64,000 nucleotides of DNA from Haliotis asinina (taxonomy: Eukaryota; Mollusca; Gastropoda; Lepetellida; Haliotidae): assembly GCF_037392515.1 (NCBI RefSeq), contig NC_090282.1, positions 56,320,843-56,384,842 of the forward strand. The letters run 5' to 3'. This document shows, in pieces, positions 13,340 through 20,999 of the stretch. Every line of letters begins with the position of its first letter. The stretch's first letter is position 1. Under the pieces are notes generated by a model. The model was not told where the DNA came from. It saw nothing but the letters and a program-made list of their open reading frames with translations, and did not search any database. The position numbers were made by a program, and so were the translations under genes.

Positions 13340-13392
13340 CATGTGTGTGCGTATCTTTTCAACCACAGCTTCTATCTTACATTTCAGATTAA
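3..13392 (+). CDS. vWA - MIB/HERC2 x2 - WWE protein, 5'-partial gene
   Basis: Nineteen exons join with GT-AG borders and one continuous phase: 3-129, 258-380, 660-782, 1078-1149, 1265-1389, 1729-1833, 1950-2039, 2985-3065, 5405-5494, 5612-5701, 6211-6297, 6780-6972, 8134-8280, 9319-9401, 10642-10712, 10816-10895, 11163-11334, 11662-11741, 13388-13392 (stop). They encode about 647 visible residues. Order: a helical lead-in, a vWA domain with MIDAS motif LDTSSS and later IIVMTDG, a Ser/Thr/Pro linker, two MIB/HERC2 domains (RGVDWKWDDQDMEGPG; ADWQKTDDDGG) and a WWE domain (WQWLDGDGVWTTY). No RING or HECT domain is visible. MIB/HERC2 and WWE domains are known from ubiquitin and ADP-ribose pathways; a role there is inferred. 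The start lies upstream of the window. The paralogue at 24252-34992 shares exon borders and phases. Confidence 0.82.
258..2039 (+). CDS. vWA-domain exons of the first vWA/WWE gene
   Basis: Six exons (258-380, 660-782, 1078-1149, 1265-1389, 1729-1833, 1950-2039) form the vWA fold. Visible marks are the DxSxS metal site (LDTSSSI), the core strand LAVVTFGGG, the segment GGSSPLLQGL where the usual MIDAS threonine is a serine, the strand IIVMTDG that supplies the last aspartate, and VWIPVGDAN near the end. The six exons match the paralogue exons at 26162-30071 one for one in order and phase. vWA domains bind protein partners through a divalent metal; the ligand here is unknown. Confidence 0.8.
1455..1690 (+). 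repeat. Diverged tandem fragments of the abalone-type SINE tail
   Basis: Two diverged stretches, about 1455-1545 and 1585-1690, carry pieces of the family (ATTCCAGCTATATGGCGGCG, TCTAGACCAGACAATC). Both end in a shared ACAAACTACATTATG segment, so they look like a local duplication inside the intron. Confidence 0.55.
2555..2850 (-). mobile_element. Decayed Tc1-like transposase C-terminal remnant
   Basis: Read on the minus strand in more than one frame the stretch resembles the end of a Tc1-like transposase: a GRRLQQKNPP-like run followed by QRIRRL and a SMRRR-like segment. Frames are broken and no inverted repeats were found. It lies in an intron of the first vWA/WWE gene. Confidence 0.4.
2985..6297 (+). 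CDS. Four phase-0 linker exons, low complexity
   Basis: Exons 2985-3065 (81 bp), 5405-5494 (90), 5612-5701 (90) and 6211-6297 (87) are open, multiples of three and flanked by good splice sites. They encode Ser/Thr/Pro/Asp-rich sequence with no fold that I recognise. The first and fourth resemble each other (DPGSSAPSVSS ... TERTPD and DPGNSMSPVSS ... TERTSD), so one was probably copied from the other. All could be skipped without changing frame, so alternative splicing is plausible. The paralogue has none of these and carries one different 123-bp exon (30377-30499) here. Confidence 0.6.
3126..3174. repeat. GGTT tetranucleotide microsatellite
   Basis: About eleven copies of GGTT with one GGCT variant. 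Intronic. Confidence 0.9.
3180..3345 (+). repeat. Diverged SINE tail fragment
   Basis: Contains diverged forms of the SINE tail (CTGCTATATGGAGACGG, GTGACATGAGTCAACCAAGTC, GGGATCCCGCTAGTCGC). It directly follows the GGTT array. Confidence 0.5.
3702..5089 (-). mobile_element. Tc1-like DD34E transposon, broken
   Basis: The element is 1388 bp between TA target duplications (3700-3701 and 5090-5091). Its ends are short imperfect inverted repeats (CACTCTTTAAAAAA at the left, TTTTTGAAGAGTG at the right). The minus strand carries two transposase pieces. One at 4435-4800 has the paired helix-turn-helix region (STITRLWVRFRQTN). One at 3849-4385 has QQDNTRPHIARAI and SPDLNPIEYLWG with 34 residues between Asp and Glu, the DD34E signature. 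The coding sequence is in separate frames with a stretch missing, so the copy is dead. It sits in an intron of the first vWA/WWE gene. Confidence 0.85.
5738..5975 (+). repeat. SINE copy, abalone-type tail
   Basis: Starts TGAGTGAGTTTAGTTTTACG and continues through GCAATATTCCTGCTATG and AGTCGCCTCTTACAGCAGG to a CCCGGATCTTCACG end. Intronic, about 40 bp after the donor of exon 5612-5701. Confidence 0.75.
6451..6533. mobile_element. Short MITE with inverted ends
   Basis: A roughly 80-bp stretch runs from GGCCCCACTCCACAGAG to CACTTTGTGAAATGGGCCCC. The ends are imperfect inverted repeats of the type GGGCCCATTTCACAAAG, also seen at 60702-60851. There is no coding capacity. Confidence 0.5.
6780..10712 (+). 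CDS. Two MIB/HERC2-domain units of the first vWA/WWE gene
   Basis: Exons 6780-6972 and 8134-8280 encode the first MIB/HERC2 domain: GSRVMRGVDWKWDDQD, then VWVAWDHGECNRYRYG and FDLKIV. Exons 9319-9401 and 10642-10712 encode a second, shorter one: GADWQKTDDDGG, then VKWKTGKIGVYRYG and KFDVCV. The family hallmark (D-W-x-W-x-x-Q-D, a W-x-x-G turn, Y-R-x-G) is clear in the first; the second has lost the WxW and QD. In Mindbomb proteins these domains bind substrate tails. Each domain is split by an intron at its middle, as in the paralogue. Confidence 0.8.
6973..7258 (+). repeat. SINE copy starting at an exon donor site
   Basis: A well-kept copy of the SINE tail: TCTAGTTTTACGCCGCACTC, ATTCCAGCTATATGGCGGCG, AATCGAGTCTGGACCAGAC, then TATTCTACCCCGGGACC and CTTCACGGGTCC. 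The GTGAGTGAGTG at its start is also the splice donor of exon 6780-6972. Confidence 0.8.
7505..8077 (+). mobile_element. Short pogo/Tigger-like element
   Basis: A 573-bp unit lies between TA dinucleotides, with ends TAGTGAAACC and (reverse complement) CAGTGAAAGCTGTCTGAACC. The plus strand holds a decayed pogo-type N-terminal DNA-binding piece beginning MARPSKKACLELTLVKQ near 7783, followed in broken frames by KREAYRYKFEEN. No DDE catalytic region remains, so it is a non-autonomous deletion derivative. Confidence 0.6.
9402..10641 (-). mobile_element. Decayed Tc1-like element in an intron
   Basis: Most of this 1.24-kb intron, roughly 9560-10520, reads on the minus strand as a ruined Tc1-like transposase. 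HLQWTIIFTDD near 10090 resembles the first catalytic Asp region. About 9700-9850 a broken frame gives PDS, then RIWVEME, resembling SPDLNPIEHVW. There are many stops and frameshifts. The inverted repeats were not found, so the ends are not set. The long plus ORF at 9958-10341 is a shadow. Confidence 0.45.
11163..13392 (+). CDS. WWE domain and C-terminus of the first vWA/WWE gene
   Basis: Exon 11163-11334 carries VWQWLDGDGVWTTYSEE and a run to EKDGKR; exon 11662-11741 completes the fold (FLVLFQNLVEK, then CTRKVRKWPI). The two Trp and the Tyr of a WWE domain are present; the usual Glu before the AY helix end is Ser (QLSRAY), while the paralogue keeps it (RLEQIY). The last exon adds one residue and a stop after the acceptor CTTACATTTCAG ending at 13387. 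WWE domains bind iso-ADP-ribose in RNF146 and occur in PARPs and Deltex. Confidence 0.72.
11742..13387 (+). other. Last intron of the first vWA/WWE gene
   Basis: No exon or recognisable element was seen. It contains an imperfect direct duplication of about 78 bp (12698-12775 and 12783-12858, sharing TTTATCTCCCTTGAATCACC) and, near the 3' end, a TG microsatellite. Confidence 0.6.
13294..13348. repeat. TG dinucleotide microsatellite
   Basis: About 25 TG units with a few GC-containing interruptions at the end, about 40 bp before the last acceptor of the first gene. Confidence 0.95.
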
Positions 13393-14145
13393 AGCGAGAG
13401 GCTGCCCATTATAAGCGGGTGACACATGTTCGTTCTCTAGTCGACAGTCCCTGTTGAGTTACCCTTTACGCATACTGGATTACCGTTACACTTGACGAGG
13501 ACATTGCATAGCGTTGCTTATACGAATCTGACATTCATTTCCTTGATATCCGATGTTCTGGTTTAAATACCAGTGAACAATGTGTGAGGAGCGATACTTT
13601 CCCCTCGACAGCGATGAACATTACACTCCAACTTATATTTCGAAGGATACTGTCTCACTGTTACTTGCGTGAAGTTGATCATATTTTACCTATAGTATAA
13701 TTTGCTTTCGTATGTAAGACAGCACAGGCTGTTTGATGCTGCCTTAACCAAAGGAAAGATTTTCTCTGTAAACGCCACATTATTTATGTCAGTGTTCCCT
13801 TAAAACTTGTAAATATTCTGAACAATCGATCAGCTCTACCGGAACTTGTTTTGGGGGGTTGTTTTTGCACAGAGCACCGTTTCGATGTAAATTCTTTCAC
13901 TTTTGTCAAGCTTAAGTGATCACCAGCAAGTGATATGTAGCATACATACTTTATTAGTATGTTATGACAAGCAGCTGATAAACAGGTAAATGATAACTAA
14001 TGGATCGCCAAGAAAACAGATGTTCCTTATTTTCTTACTATTGTTTTTGATTTGCACACTGGTATCTGCTGTCTGATGATGTAACACACGTGTTGTTAAC
14101 TGATGCGATGCAAACAGTTTTTAATAAATACCATTGAATTAATCC
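13393..14145 (+). terminator. Probable 3' UTR with polyadenylation signal
   Basis: After the stop at 13390-13392 the sequence has no coding signal. A canonical AATAAA lies at 14123-14128, which would end the transcript near 14145. No nearer AATAAA was seen, so this is the likely but untested end. Confidence 0.45.
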
Positions 14146-14494
14146 CATGTGTGAGGCTCGTCGTTTTAGCTTCCTTACAAACTGCAAGCCAGCAAGCGGA
14201 ACCTGTCCTGTTGGCACTGGTGGGATGGGATAACAAATGAACAGCGGTGACCTTTCTTCCTCACATTAACAGCTGCATCCGTAACACGATATTACACACA
14301 CCCATTGATCACGACATTTCATCCTTTGATACTAACGGCTTATGGGGAATACTGCACTTTGTAGGACACACTGAATGTTGATTTGTATTGATTCTGACCT
14401 GAAAATATCGAAGCAACACACAGAAACAACCGATTTAAGGTGAAATCTATTAATACACTGACTTTCTTCTTTAATTTTTTGTCACATTTATTTA
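14146..14494. other. Intergenic, no feature seen
   Basis: Between the predicted transcript end and the mariner element. No ORF, repeat or motif that I can support. Confidence 0.5.
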
Positions 14495-15802
14495 CGAGGA
14501 GGGTTCAATACGTTTTGCAACTTCGATATAAAAAAGACTTACATGACCAATTTTTTACTTTAATTTTTCAATATAACATCCCTTCATCTCAAGGCACTTA
14601 TTCCATTTTTCTTTAAGGCTTTTGATACCACTTTTGTAGAAGTCTTCAGGTTGCCCCACTAACCAAGCCTCTGTGGCAGCTTTGACATCTTCGTCATCCC
14701 GGAATTGCCTTCCATGTAAGACAGATTTCAGGTTCCTGAATACGAAGTAGTCGCTGGGGGTTGGGTCTGGGCTGTAGGCTAGGTGACTTAACTGTTCGAA
14801 TCCACATTCACGTATTGCAGCCTGAGCTACTCGAGACTTGTGAACTTTGGCATTGTCGTGCAAAAGCAGAATATCACGTGACAACACCACGTGACAACAT
14901 TCCACGACGTTTCTGACGAATGGATTTTCAGTTCTTGCATTAAGTTGGCATAATATTGACCATTCAATCTAGTTTTGTGTGGCAAGCAATCAGTTGATAA
15001 TATGCCTTTGGCATCCCAAAAGATACTGGCCATAACCTTGCCGGCAGATGGTTGAGTGCGAAACTTCTATTGAGGTGGAGAACTGGGGTGCTTCCACTGC
15101 AACGATTTCAGTTTAGTTTCACGGTCCCAGTGGTGGATCCATGTTTCGTCACCGGTCACCAGACAAGAAAGAAATCTAGCTTCATCTGCATTGTAGAGAT
15201 CAAGGAGCTCCGTACAACTTTGCGTTCTTTGATGGCGATCTTGAGCGCTGAGGTTTCTGGGTACCCATCTTGCAGACACTTTGCACATTCCAAGATGATC
15301 ATGAATTATCTTTTCAACACTCCCAACCGTTATCTGGAATTCCAAAGACAGTTCTGACACTTTCACTCGCCGGTCTGCTAAAATTCCCTTTTCTATAGCG
15401 GCGATAACTTCAGGTTGGGTGACCTCTGAGGGCCTGTCTGACCGTGGTTCATCGTCTAGCGACTTCCTGCCCTGCTTAAACTGGAGAGACCAGCGACAAA
15501 CTGTGGAAAAGCTGGGAGCATCCTCACCCATCACAATACACATGCGATTATGTATTTCTGTAGCTTTGCATCCTTCCTTTGTAACGAACTTTTCCATAGC
15601 GCGTTGCTCATGTTTAAGGGAATCCATGATTGTGGAGACCCTTGCGGTCAATAGAGCAATTATATCTAAATTATTGTTGTGTCTAGGAATTGTTAATATA
15701 TGTGTCAACATTATGGTTTGACTAAGGTAACACCTGCTAAGAGCTGACACTGTAGATGTAAACACAAATGGCCAGCTTGCAAAACTTATTGAACGCCCCT
15801 CG
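14495..15802 (-). mobile_element. Mariner DD34D transposon, broken
   Basis: A 1308-bp element lies between TA duplications (14493-14494, 15803-15804). Its inverted repeats are about 27 bp (CGAGGAGGGTTCAATACG and, on the other strand, CGAGGGGCGTTCAATAAG). On the minus strand 15067-15765 holds the N-terminal part: a helix-turn-helix, then HDHLGMCKVSARWVPRNLS and VTGDETWIHHWD with the first catalytic Asp. The rest follows in two other frames at 14827-15033 and 14555-14905, with LLHDNAKVHKS and YSPDPTPSDYF giving the 34-residue Asp-Asp spacing. At least two frame breaks make it inactive. Length and ends are otherwise complete. Confidence 0.9.
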
Positions 15803-15804
15803 TA

Positions 15805-16534
15805 TAATCCATACTCCAGGTGCGACTACTAGTAACTAGCTGCAGAATCGACTCGAGCTGCAACGTTATAACACCCTAGTCGTATCAGTTTTGACAAGCT
15901 CTCAAACAGTTAAAAGTGACACGAGGGAAATATCAGCTTCTCTGTTTCGTGTGATTTGACCAATTAGTTCTCTCCCTTTGTCTTTTCCCATTCTAGATAT
16001 AAATGGAATTTATTTGAATCCATTCTCAGTGAAATCAAGAGTGAGAGGGTCTTTTTCTTCCAGTTCCTGTAAAAGGGAATGATAGGCGGTTTTCCTCTTT
16101 TCATTTGCAAAAACATTCAGCAATTACCGCCAGCGTCTCCTTGTATTGCTCATAAAAGACGAGATTATCGCGAGATTCCAAGTCGCATCAGCTTTCTTCT
16201 ATGTATACTACATGTAGATATAACAGGTTCTTTCTACAAGTCGGACCTTATATGACATTAACCCCTATTCGGTCATCGGATAAAACTCTTGAAAGCATTG
16301 GTTGTACATGGGAAGAGAAATACATCAATAAAATACCTTCTCAAAGCAATTTAATTATTGACATTGATATCATTATCATATTCAATAGATGTATTAGTAG
16401 AACACAGGATACAATGGAAAGATATGACGTCAAGTTTCTTCCTTAAAATTCACTGTGTGTGCGGATTGTTTAATAGCAGGCTATTCTCTCGTTGACTCTT
16501 ACTTATCTGAAAACATTTTGTCACATCGAATATA
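15805..16534. other. Intergenic, no feature seen
   Basis: Between two transposons. The 81-residue plus ORF at 16201-16446 has no family resemblance that I recognise and is compositionally unremarkable. Confidence 0.4.
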
Positions 16535-16536
16535 TA

Positions 16537-18052
16537 CTGAACATCATTGAAAACGCACCACCCCTAAAATTGTGGATTTCTAAGAGCAGAAGTGAGCAAT
16601 CTATGTAAATTTTACATATTTGTGTAGACCAATGTTTGATAAAGAAAAGAAGCAAAAAACAATCAAGCAAAACAGTGAAGATTTAATGCAGCTGACAATG
16701 AAATAAAGATGGGGTCAAAATGGAAAGTCAGTAGCGTGTATGACCCCCGTTAGCAGCAACACAAGCTGTGCAACGTCTCCTCATTGAACGGATAAGTCTC
16801 TGAATAAAGTCCTGAGGCACTGCATTCCACTTTTGCTGCAAGGCATTGTCGAGTTCCCCAAGGTTGTTGATCTGCGGACGACGTGCGAGGCGTTGGCCGA
16901 TGTAATCCCACAAGTGTTCGATGGGTGACAAATCTGGTGACAATGCAGGCCAATGAAGTAGAGGAATGTTGTTGTTAGCCAGATACTGTATCGAAACACG
17001 TGCAGTGTGGGCTCGTGCATTGTCATGTTGAAATGTGTGCAGATCTTGATGCTGGTGAAAGAAGGGAACGACGTTCTTCTGAAGAATGTTGTCACGGTAG
17101 TAAACGGCATTCACTCTGCCACGACAAACAATCACAGCGGTTCTGTGGTGATAACTTATCCCCAACTCCCCACACCATACTGCTGCCTCCACCCCACCGA
17201 TCGGTTTGCACAACACAATCCTGATGATAACGTTCACCCCGTCGACGCCATACCCGTAGACGCCCGTCAGCATTTCGCAAGTGAAAACGCGACTCGTCGG
17301 AGAACACCACACCATGCCAACGTCGTAACAACCACACACGATGCTGTTCAGCCCATTGTCGGCGTTCACGGCGATGCCTGTCAGTCAGGATGGGTCCAAC
17401 GTAAGGGCGTCGACAACGTAACCCTGCCGCACGGAGACGGCGTCGGACGGTGGAAGCGCTGATCAAACCACGTCGACCCTGGACAGCGTTGGCGGTTCTG
17501 GCAGCGGGCAAGGTTCGATCCCGAATATGGCGCCGTACAATGTCTCGATCTTGACGAGGGGTGGTAACACGTGCCTGACCTGGGCGTTGCCGGTCCCTGC
17601 TGGTTCCTGTTTGTTGGTATCTGTTAGCAAGCCTCAGAATGGTCGAATGATGACACCCAAATCGTCGTGCAATGTTTCTGCTTGAAGCGCCGACCTGCAA
17701 CATACCCAAGGCCTGTTCTCGTTCCTCTGGTGACAATCTTGGCATGGCGAAAAAACTTTACTTACGAAAGTACTGCGAAAATGAGAACGGTTTTGTGCCG
17801 AAGGTCATTTATACCCCTGAACAGCATGCTTTCTGCATGCAATTTGTGCCCTTCGTGTGTGATGTGCATGAATTTTGTTGTTTTCATGTGATGTGTTCGA
17901 TGATGTGTTCGAACGATCCGTTTTTTACTGTAGAGCGTTATTTGCGATCTAGTGTGTTATTATCAAAATTCCCACCATTAATTTTCCATTTCCAAAAGAT
18001 TCTATTGCCTTATTTCAAAATTTACAGGTGGTGCGTTTTCAATGATGTTCAG
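16537..18052 (-). mobile_element. Tc1-like DD34E transposon with one frameshift
   Basis: A 1516-bp element with nearly perfect inverted repeats of about 26 bp (CTGAACATCATTGAAAACGC at both ends) lies between TA duplications (16535-16536, 18053-18054). The transposase is on the minus strand. ORF 17092-17745 starts MPRLSPEEREQALGML, has a helix-turn-helix and VVFSDESRFHL. The frame then shifts near VWG, and ORF 16728-17369 continues with FQHDNARAHTARVS and SPDLSPIEHLWD, 34 residues between Asp and Glu. Only one break is evident, so this is a recent insertion that is nearly intact. Confidence 0.9.
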
Positions 18053-18054
18053 TA

Positions 18055-18376
18055 TATTATAAATCAATGCAACAATATATCTAAAATATATAATTATTAC
18101 ATAAGTACTAAACAAACTAAACCCATTTTTAAGAATATATAAGACATGACATAACATTTAAGCTAGCATTCGCATTCATGTATTCCTGTATTCCTACTGA
18201 ATTTTATGATATAATGAGATTTTTAACCTATAAAATCCCTTATTTCATGTTTGGTCACATATTATAGCATGATATCTTAGGCACAAATATAAGGCGGAGT
18301 GTAAACAGATGCAATTCTATGAATATTTAATTTTATCGTAATAAAGAAGTTCTATACTCAGAAAACTGGCCCCCAA
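18055..18376. other. AT-rich intergenic stretch
   Basis: AT-rich sequence with short homopolymer and ATAT runs directly after the Tc1-like element. No coding or structural signal. Confidence 0.4.
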
Positions 18377-18434
18377 CCCACACCCACACCCACACCCACA
18401 CCCACACCCACACCCACACCCCTACCCACACCCC
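18377..18434. repeat. CCCACA hexamer array
   Basis: About nine to ten CCCACA units with CCCCTA interruptions near the end. Not the TTAGGG telomere repeat. Confidence 0.9.
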
Positions 18435-18804
18435 TGAAACGATCATAATTTCTAGAAAAAGATATCATCCAATGTCAAAGATAGAAATAATTTTTTCAAA
18501 CCTCACCATTCATTTAATACGACCAATGCAACCACATCTTTAAAACAGTACTAACATATTTATCACAATTAAAACTCAGAATAGGTTCGAGTTACATATA
18601 CAGGGAAACCAATCACAAAGAGGTAAAGACACAAATGTCATGAAAATATAAGCAGGATATTTCAGATAACAATTCCTGTGACGACTGTAAAAGCAAAAGT
18701 GGTGATAGTTTGTATTACAATACAGACCATTTAAGTCACCAGGTCCGGGACTTTCAGGCTAAGTGAGTAATTCAGGTTTTACACACGTTTTTCACTACGT
18801 CTTA

Positions 18805-18985
18805 TCCACAGTCGGTTGGTGGTGTAGCCTCGTGGTTGAAACGTTCGCTCGTCACACCGAGACCCAGGTTCTATTCCCCACTTGGGAACAGTGTGTAAGG
18901 CCCATTTCTGGTGTCCCCCATCGTCACATACCTAAAACATCCTGCGAGTAAAAGTAGCGTAAGGCTAAAGAAGACAAAACCGAAG
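18805..18985 (+). repeat. tRNA-derived SINE head and body
   Basis: TAGCCTCGTGGTTGAAACG resembles a tRNA A box, and CCCAGGTTCTATTCCCC a B box. GGCCCATTTCTGGTGTCCC follows, as in the body of the mollusc SINE, then a diverged tail (AAAAGTAGCGTAAGGCTAAA) corresponding to the reverse complement of the GTTTTACGCCGC tail. The B box differs from a functional one and there is no cloverleaf, so this is a SINE and not a tRNA gene. Confidence 0.65.
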
Positions 18986-19197
18986 TGTTATGTACACTAT
19001 CAGCTACGACGAAATTTCTTTTTCAGCTACTTTAGTTTGGTAGCTGAGTTTCCTTGTTGCTTCTCTTGCTTTCCTTTCTCCATCTCTGACTTAATTTTTT
19101 CAATAATGTCGCTTTTCGTTTTATACCACTCCAAAGTAGGGTTTGGGTCTTTGTGATATTTTTAGTAAATTGAAGCATCAGGTGTTGCAATCAAATA

Positions 19198-20494
19198 CAG
19201 TATGGTTCAAAATTATTGAGAATAGCTAAAGCATTTCATATTATTAAACGAGAACAAATCAGATAAAATTGAATGTATTGTGAAAGTGAACTGACCTTTT
19301 CATGCTGTGTAGGTAACAATTTAATATTTTATCAAGTCTCCTTGAGCTTCACGGCACAGTCTAAGACGGGTAGGCATACTTCCTATCAGAGAGGTTAGTG
19401 TTTCGTGAGTTATGCTGTCCCAGTATCGGACCACTTCTCTCTTCATGTCTTCAATTTTTGTCAACCCCTTTTGATTCACACATTCCTTCATCATCCCCCA
19501 AATGTTCTCAATGGGATTTAAGTCAGGACTATATGCAGGAAATGGTAATGCAGTCACATTTTTCTCCTGAAACCACTGCTTGGCATGTTTTGTGGTGTGT
19601 TTAGGAACATTATCTTGCTGCAAAATCCAGTCATTTCCATAAAACACATGTGCACTTGGAAGGAGAAAATTATCTAATATGTTAGTGTAGCGTTGACTTG
19701 TCAGATTTCCCTCAAACACACACAGCGGGGTCGTTCCTAGTAAGGATATCCCTCCCCATACATGAAACTTTGGGCTGTATTTAGGTCGTCGATACAACGG
19801 TGCTGACGCAGACTTTGTCCATATTTTCACATTATTGGGATATACCCATATTGAGCTTTCATCAGTAAAAATCACATTTTCCCAGTCAAAGTTTTTATGT
19901 GCCAAACACCACTCAACACGCCTGTCTTTATGTTCTTGTTTCATGAGAGGAGAAGGAATTCCAGTCTTTTTCTCCCATCCAAGATCAATCAAATTTCTTC
20001 TAACTGTAGATTTTGATACAACTGTTGATCCCCTTTCTATCATTTCATACCTGATGTTGGAGATGCTTGCCCTTTGCTTTTTAGACGCTAAAATTCCCAG
20101 CCGGACGCGATCTGAGAAGTCCAATTTTCTGGGTCTCCCTGCTCCATTCTGGTGCCCAAAATCCTTTCCCTCTTTAAAATTCTTCCAAATCCTATACACA
20201 GTAGAAAGAGGAGTTCCTGTTCTCTCTGCCAATGTATTTACATCATCAATTCCTTGATTACACAACTCAAAAATCAACCTTCTTTTATCTTCAGCAGACA
20301 TTGTTGACAGTGCTGAGGAAAATGACGTCTGCTACAAATTCAGGGGAGGTAACTCTAATTGTACTATACTCAGTAGGCCAAGATGAGTTACCTCCCTTAT
20401 ACCATTACTTAGTTTTATGTATCAGTGAATCAGTTGAGGTGTTAGGATAGCTCAAAGTAAGAAGAAAAATTCTCAATAATTATGAACCAGACTA
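19198..20494 (-). mobile_element. Tc1-like transposon, apparently complete
   Basis: A 1297-bp element lies between TA duplications (19196-19197, 20495-20496). Terminal inverted repeats of about 26 bp with three mismatches (CAGTATGGTTCAAAATTATT and TAGTCTGGTTCATAATTATT) flank a single uninterrupted transposase on the minus strand. No breaks were seen, so it may be autonomous or only recently silenced. Confidence 0.92.
19321..20301 (-). CDS. Tc1-like transposase, intact, 326 aa
   Basis: One open frame of 326 residues starts MSAEDKRRLIFELCNQ. The first 110 residues hold two helix-turn-helix units (TPLSTVYRIWKNF; SKSTVRRNLIDLGW) joined by a GRPRKL hook. The catalytic core shows VIFTDESSIWVYP, then LQQDNVPKHTTKHA and AYSPDLNPIENIWGMM. 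There are 34 residues between the second Asp and the Glu, so the triad is DD34E. Length is typical for the family. It is the only intact transposase in the window and occupies most of its element. Confidence 0.93.
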   Translation of the reverse strand: MSAEDKRRLIFELCNQGIDDVNTLAERTGTPLSTVYRIWKNFKEGKDFGHQNGAGRPRKLDFSDRVRLGILASKKQRASISNIRYEMIERGSTVVSKSTVRRNLIDLGWEKKTGIPSPLMKQEHKDRRVEWCLAHKNFDWENVIFTDESSIWVYPNNVKIWTKSASAPLYRRPKYSPKFHVWGGISLLGTTPLCVFEGNLTSQRYTNILDNFLLPSAHVFYGNDWILQQDNVPKHTTKHAKQWFQEKNVTALPFPAYSPDLNPIENIWGMMKECVNQKGLTKIEDMKREVVRYWDSITHETLTSLIGSMPTRLRLCREAQGDLIKY

Positions 20495-20999
20495 TATATG
20501 TCTTTACGTTTTTCAATGCATGTGTACGTGAATTTCTTGTAGTCATCAAGGGTGACTTCTTTCTGCATACTGCAGAGGAAAAGGCGGATTTCCAACTCAA
20601 GACTCTGCCATGCCGCGCCTGCTTCACTGGCCACCTTCCGTTTCTCATTCCATTCATCAAGGATGTACGTGCCTCCTAGTTTGTAGGTGCTCAATGTTAT
20701 CATAATAAAACCTATGATTGTCTTTGCTGCAGCTGTAAACCGACCTGTGCCTAGAGGGATGTAACTTGATAGGTGAGCTGCAGCCACACCTGTAGGAACA
20801 CTGGCTAATATCGTCCCGTAGCTATATTTTTTGTCATAGCTTTTAGACTGTTCGCTGTTCGCATGTTCGCTGAAATCATACTACGAATCTGCAGGTCTTT
20901 TAAAATTTTGGTGCAGCACTCGATTTCTTTTGCATCACTAGCAGGTTGAGATGGACACTGTGAGCTAAACCTGTTGAGAAACGAAACCGCCAAGAAGTG
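20476..20999 (-). pseudogene. SLATT-like two-helix membrane protein, broken copy
   Basis: The minus strand holds coding-like sequence in two frames. The upstream part has a soluble helix (ECCTKILKDLQIRSM). The downstream part has two hydrophobic segments (GTILASVPTGVAAAHL; TIIGFIMITLSTYKLGG), then an amphipathic helix (AAWQSLELEIRLFL) and the end KRKDIYSLVHNY. This layout matches the SLATT domain, known from bacterial conflict systems and some eukaryotes. The resemblance is by pattern only. The sequence looks broken about once, or contains a very short intron. It overlaps the right end of the intact Tc1-like element, which may have interrupted it. Confidence 0.4.

Noticed and set aside
13275-13457. 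ORF with a CVCVCV run ahead of the last exon of the first vWA/WWE gene
   Set aside because: The first half is a TG repeat. The downstream acceptor in the correct phase gives an immediate stop, so the ORF is not the gene's reading frame.
18377-18434. Telomere-like hexamer array
   Set aside because: The unit is CCCACA, not the metazoan CCCTAA, and the array is short and internal.
18805-18985. Possible tRNA gene
   Set aside because: A- and B-box-like motifs are present, but there is no cloverleaf and the body continues as the mollusc SINE.
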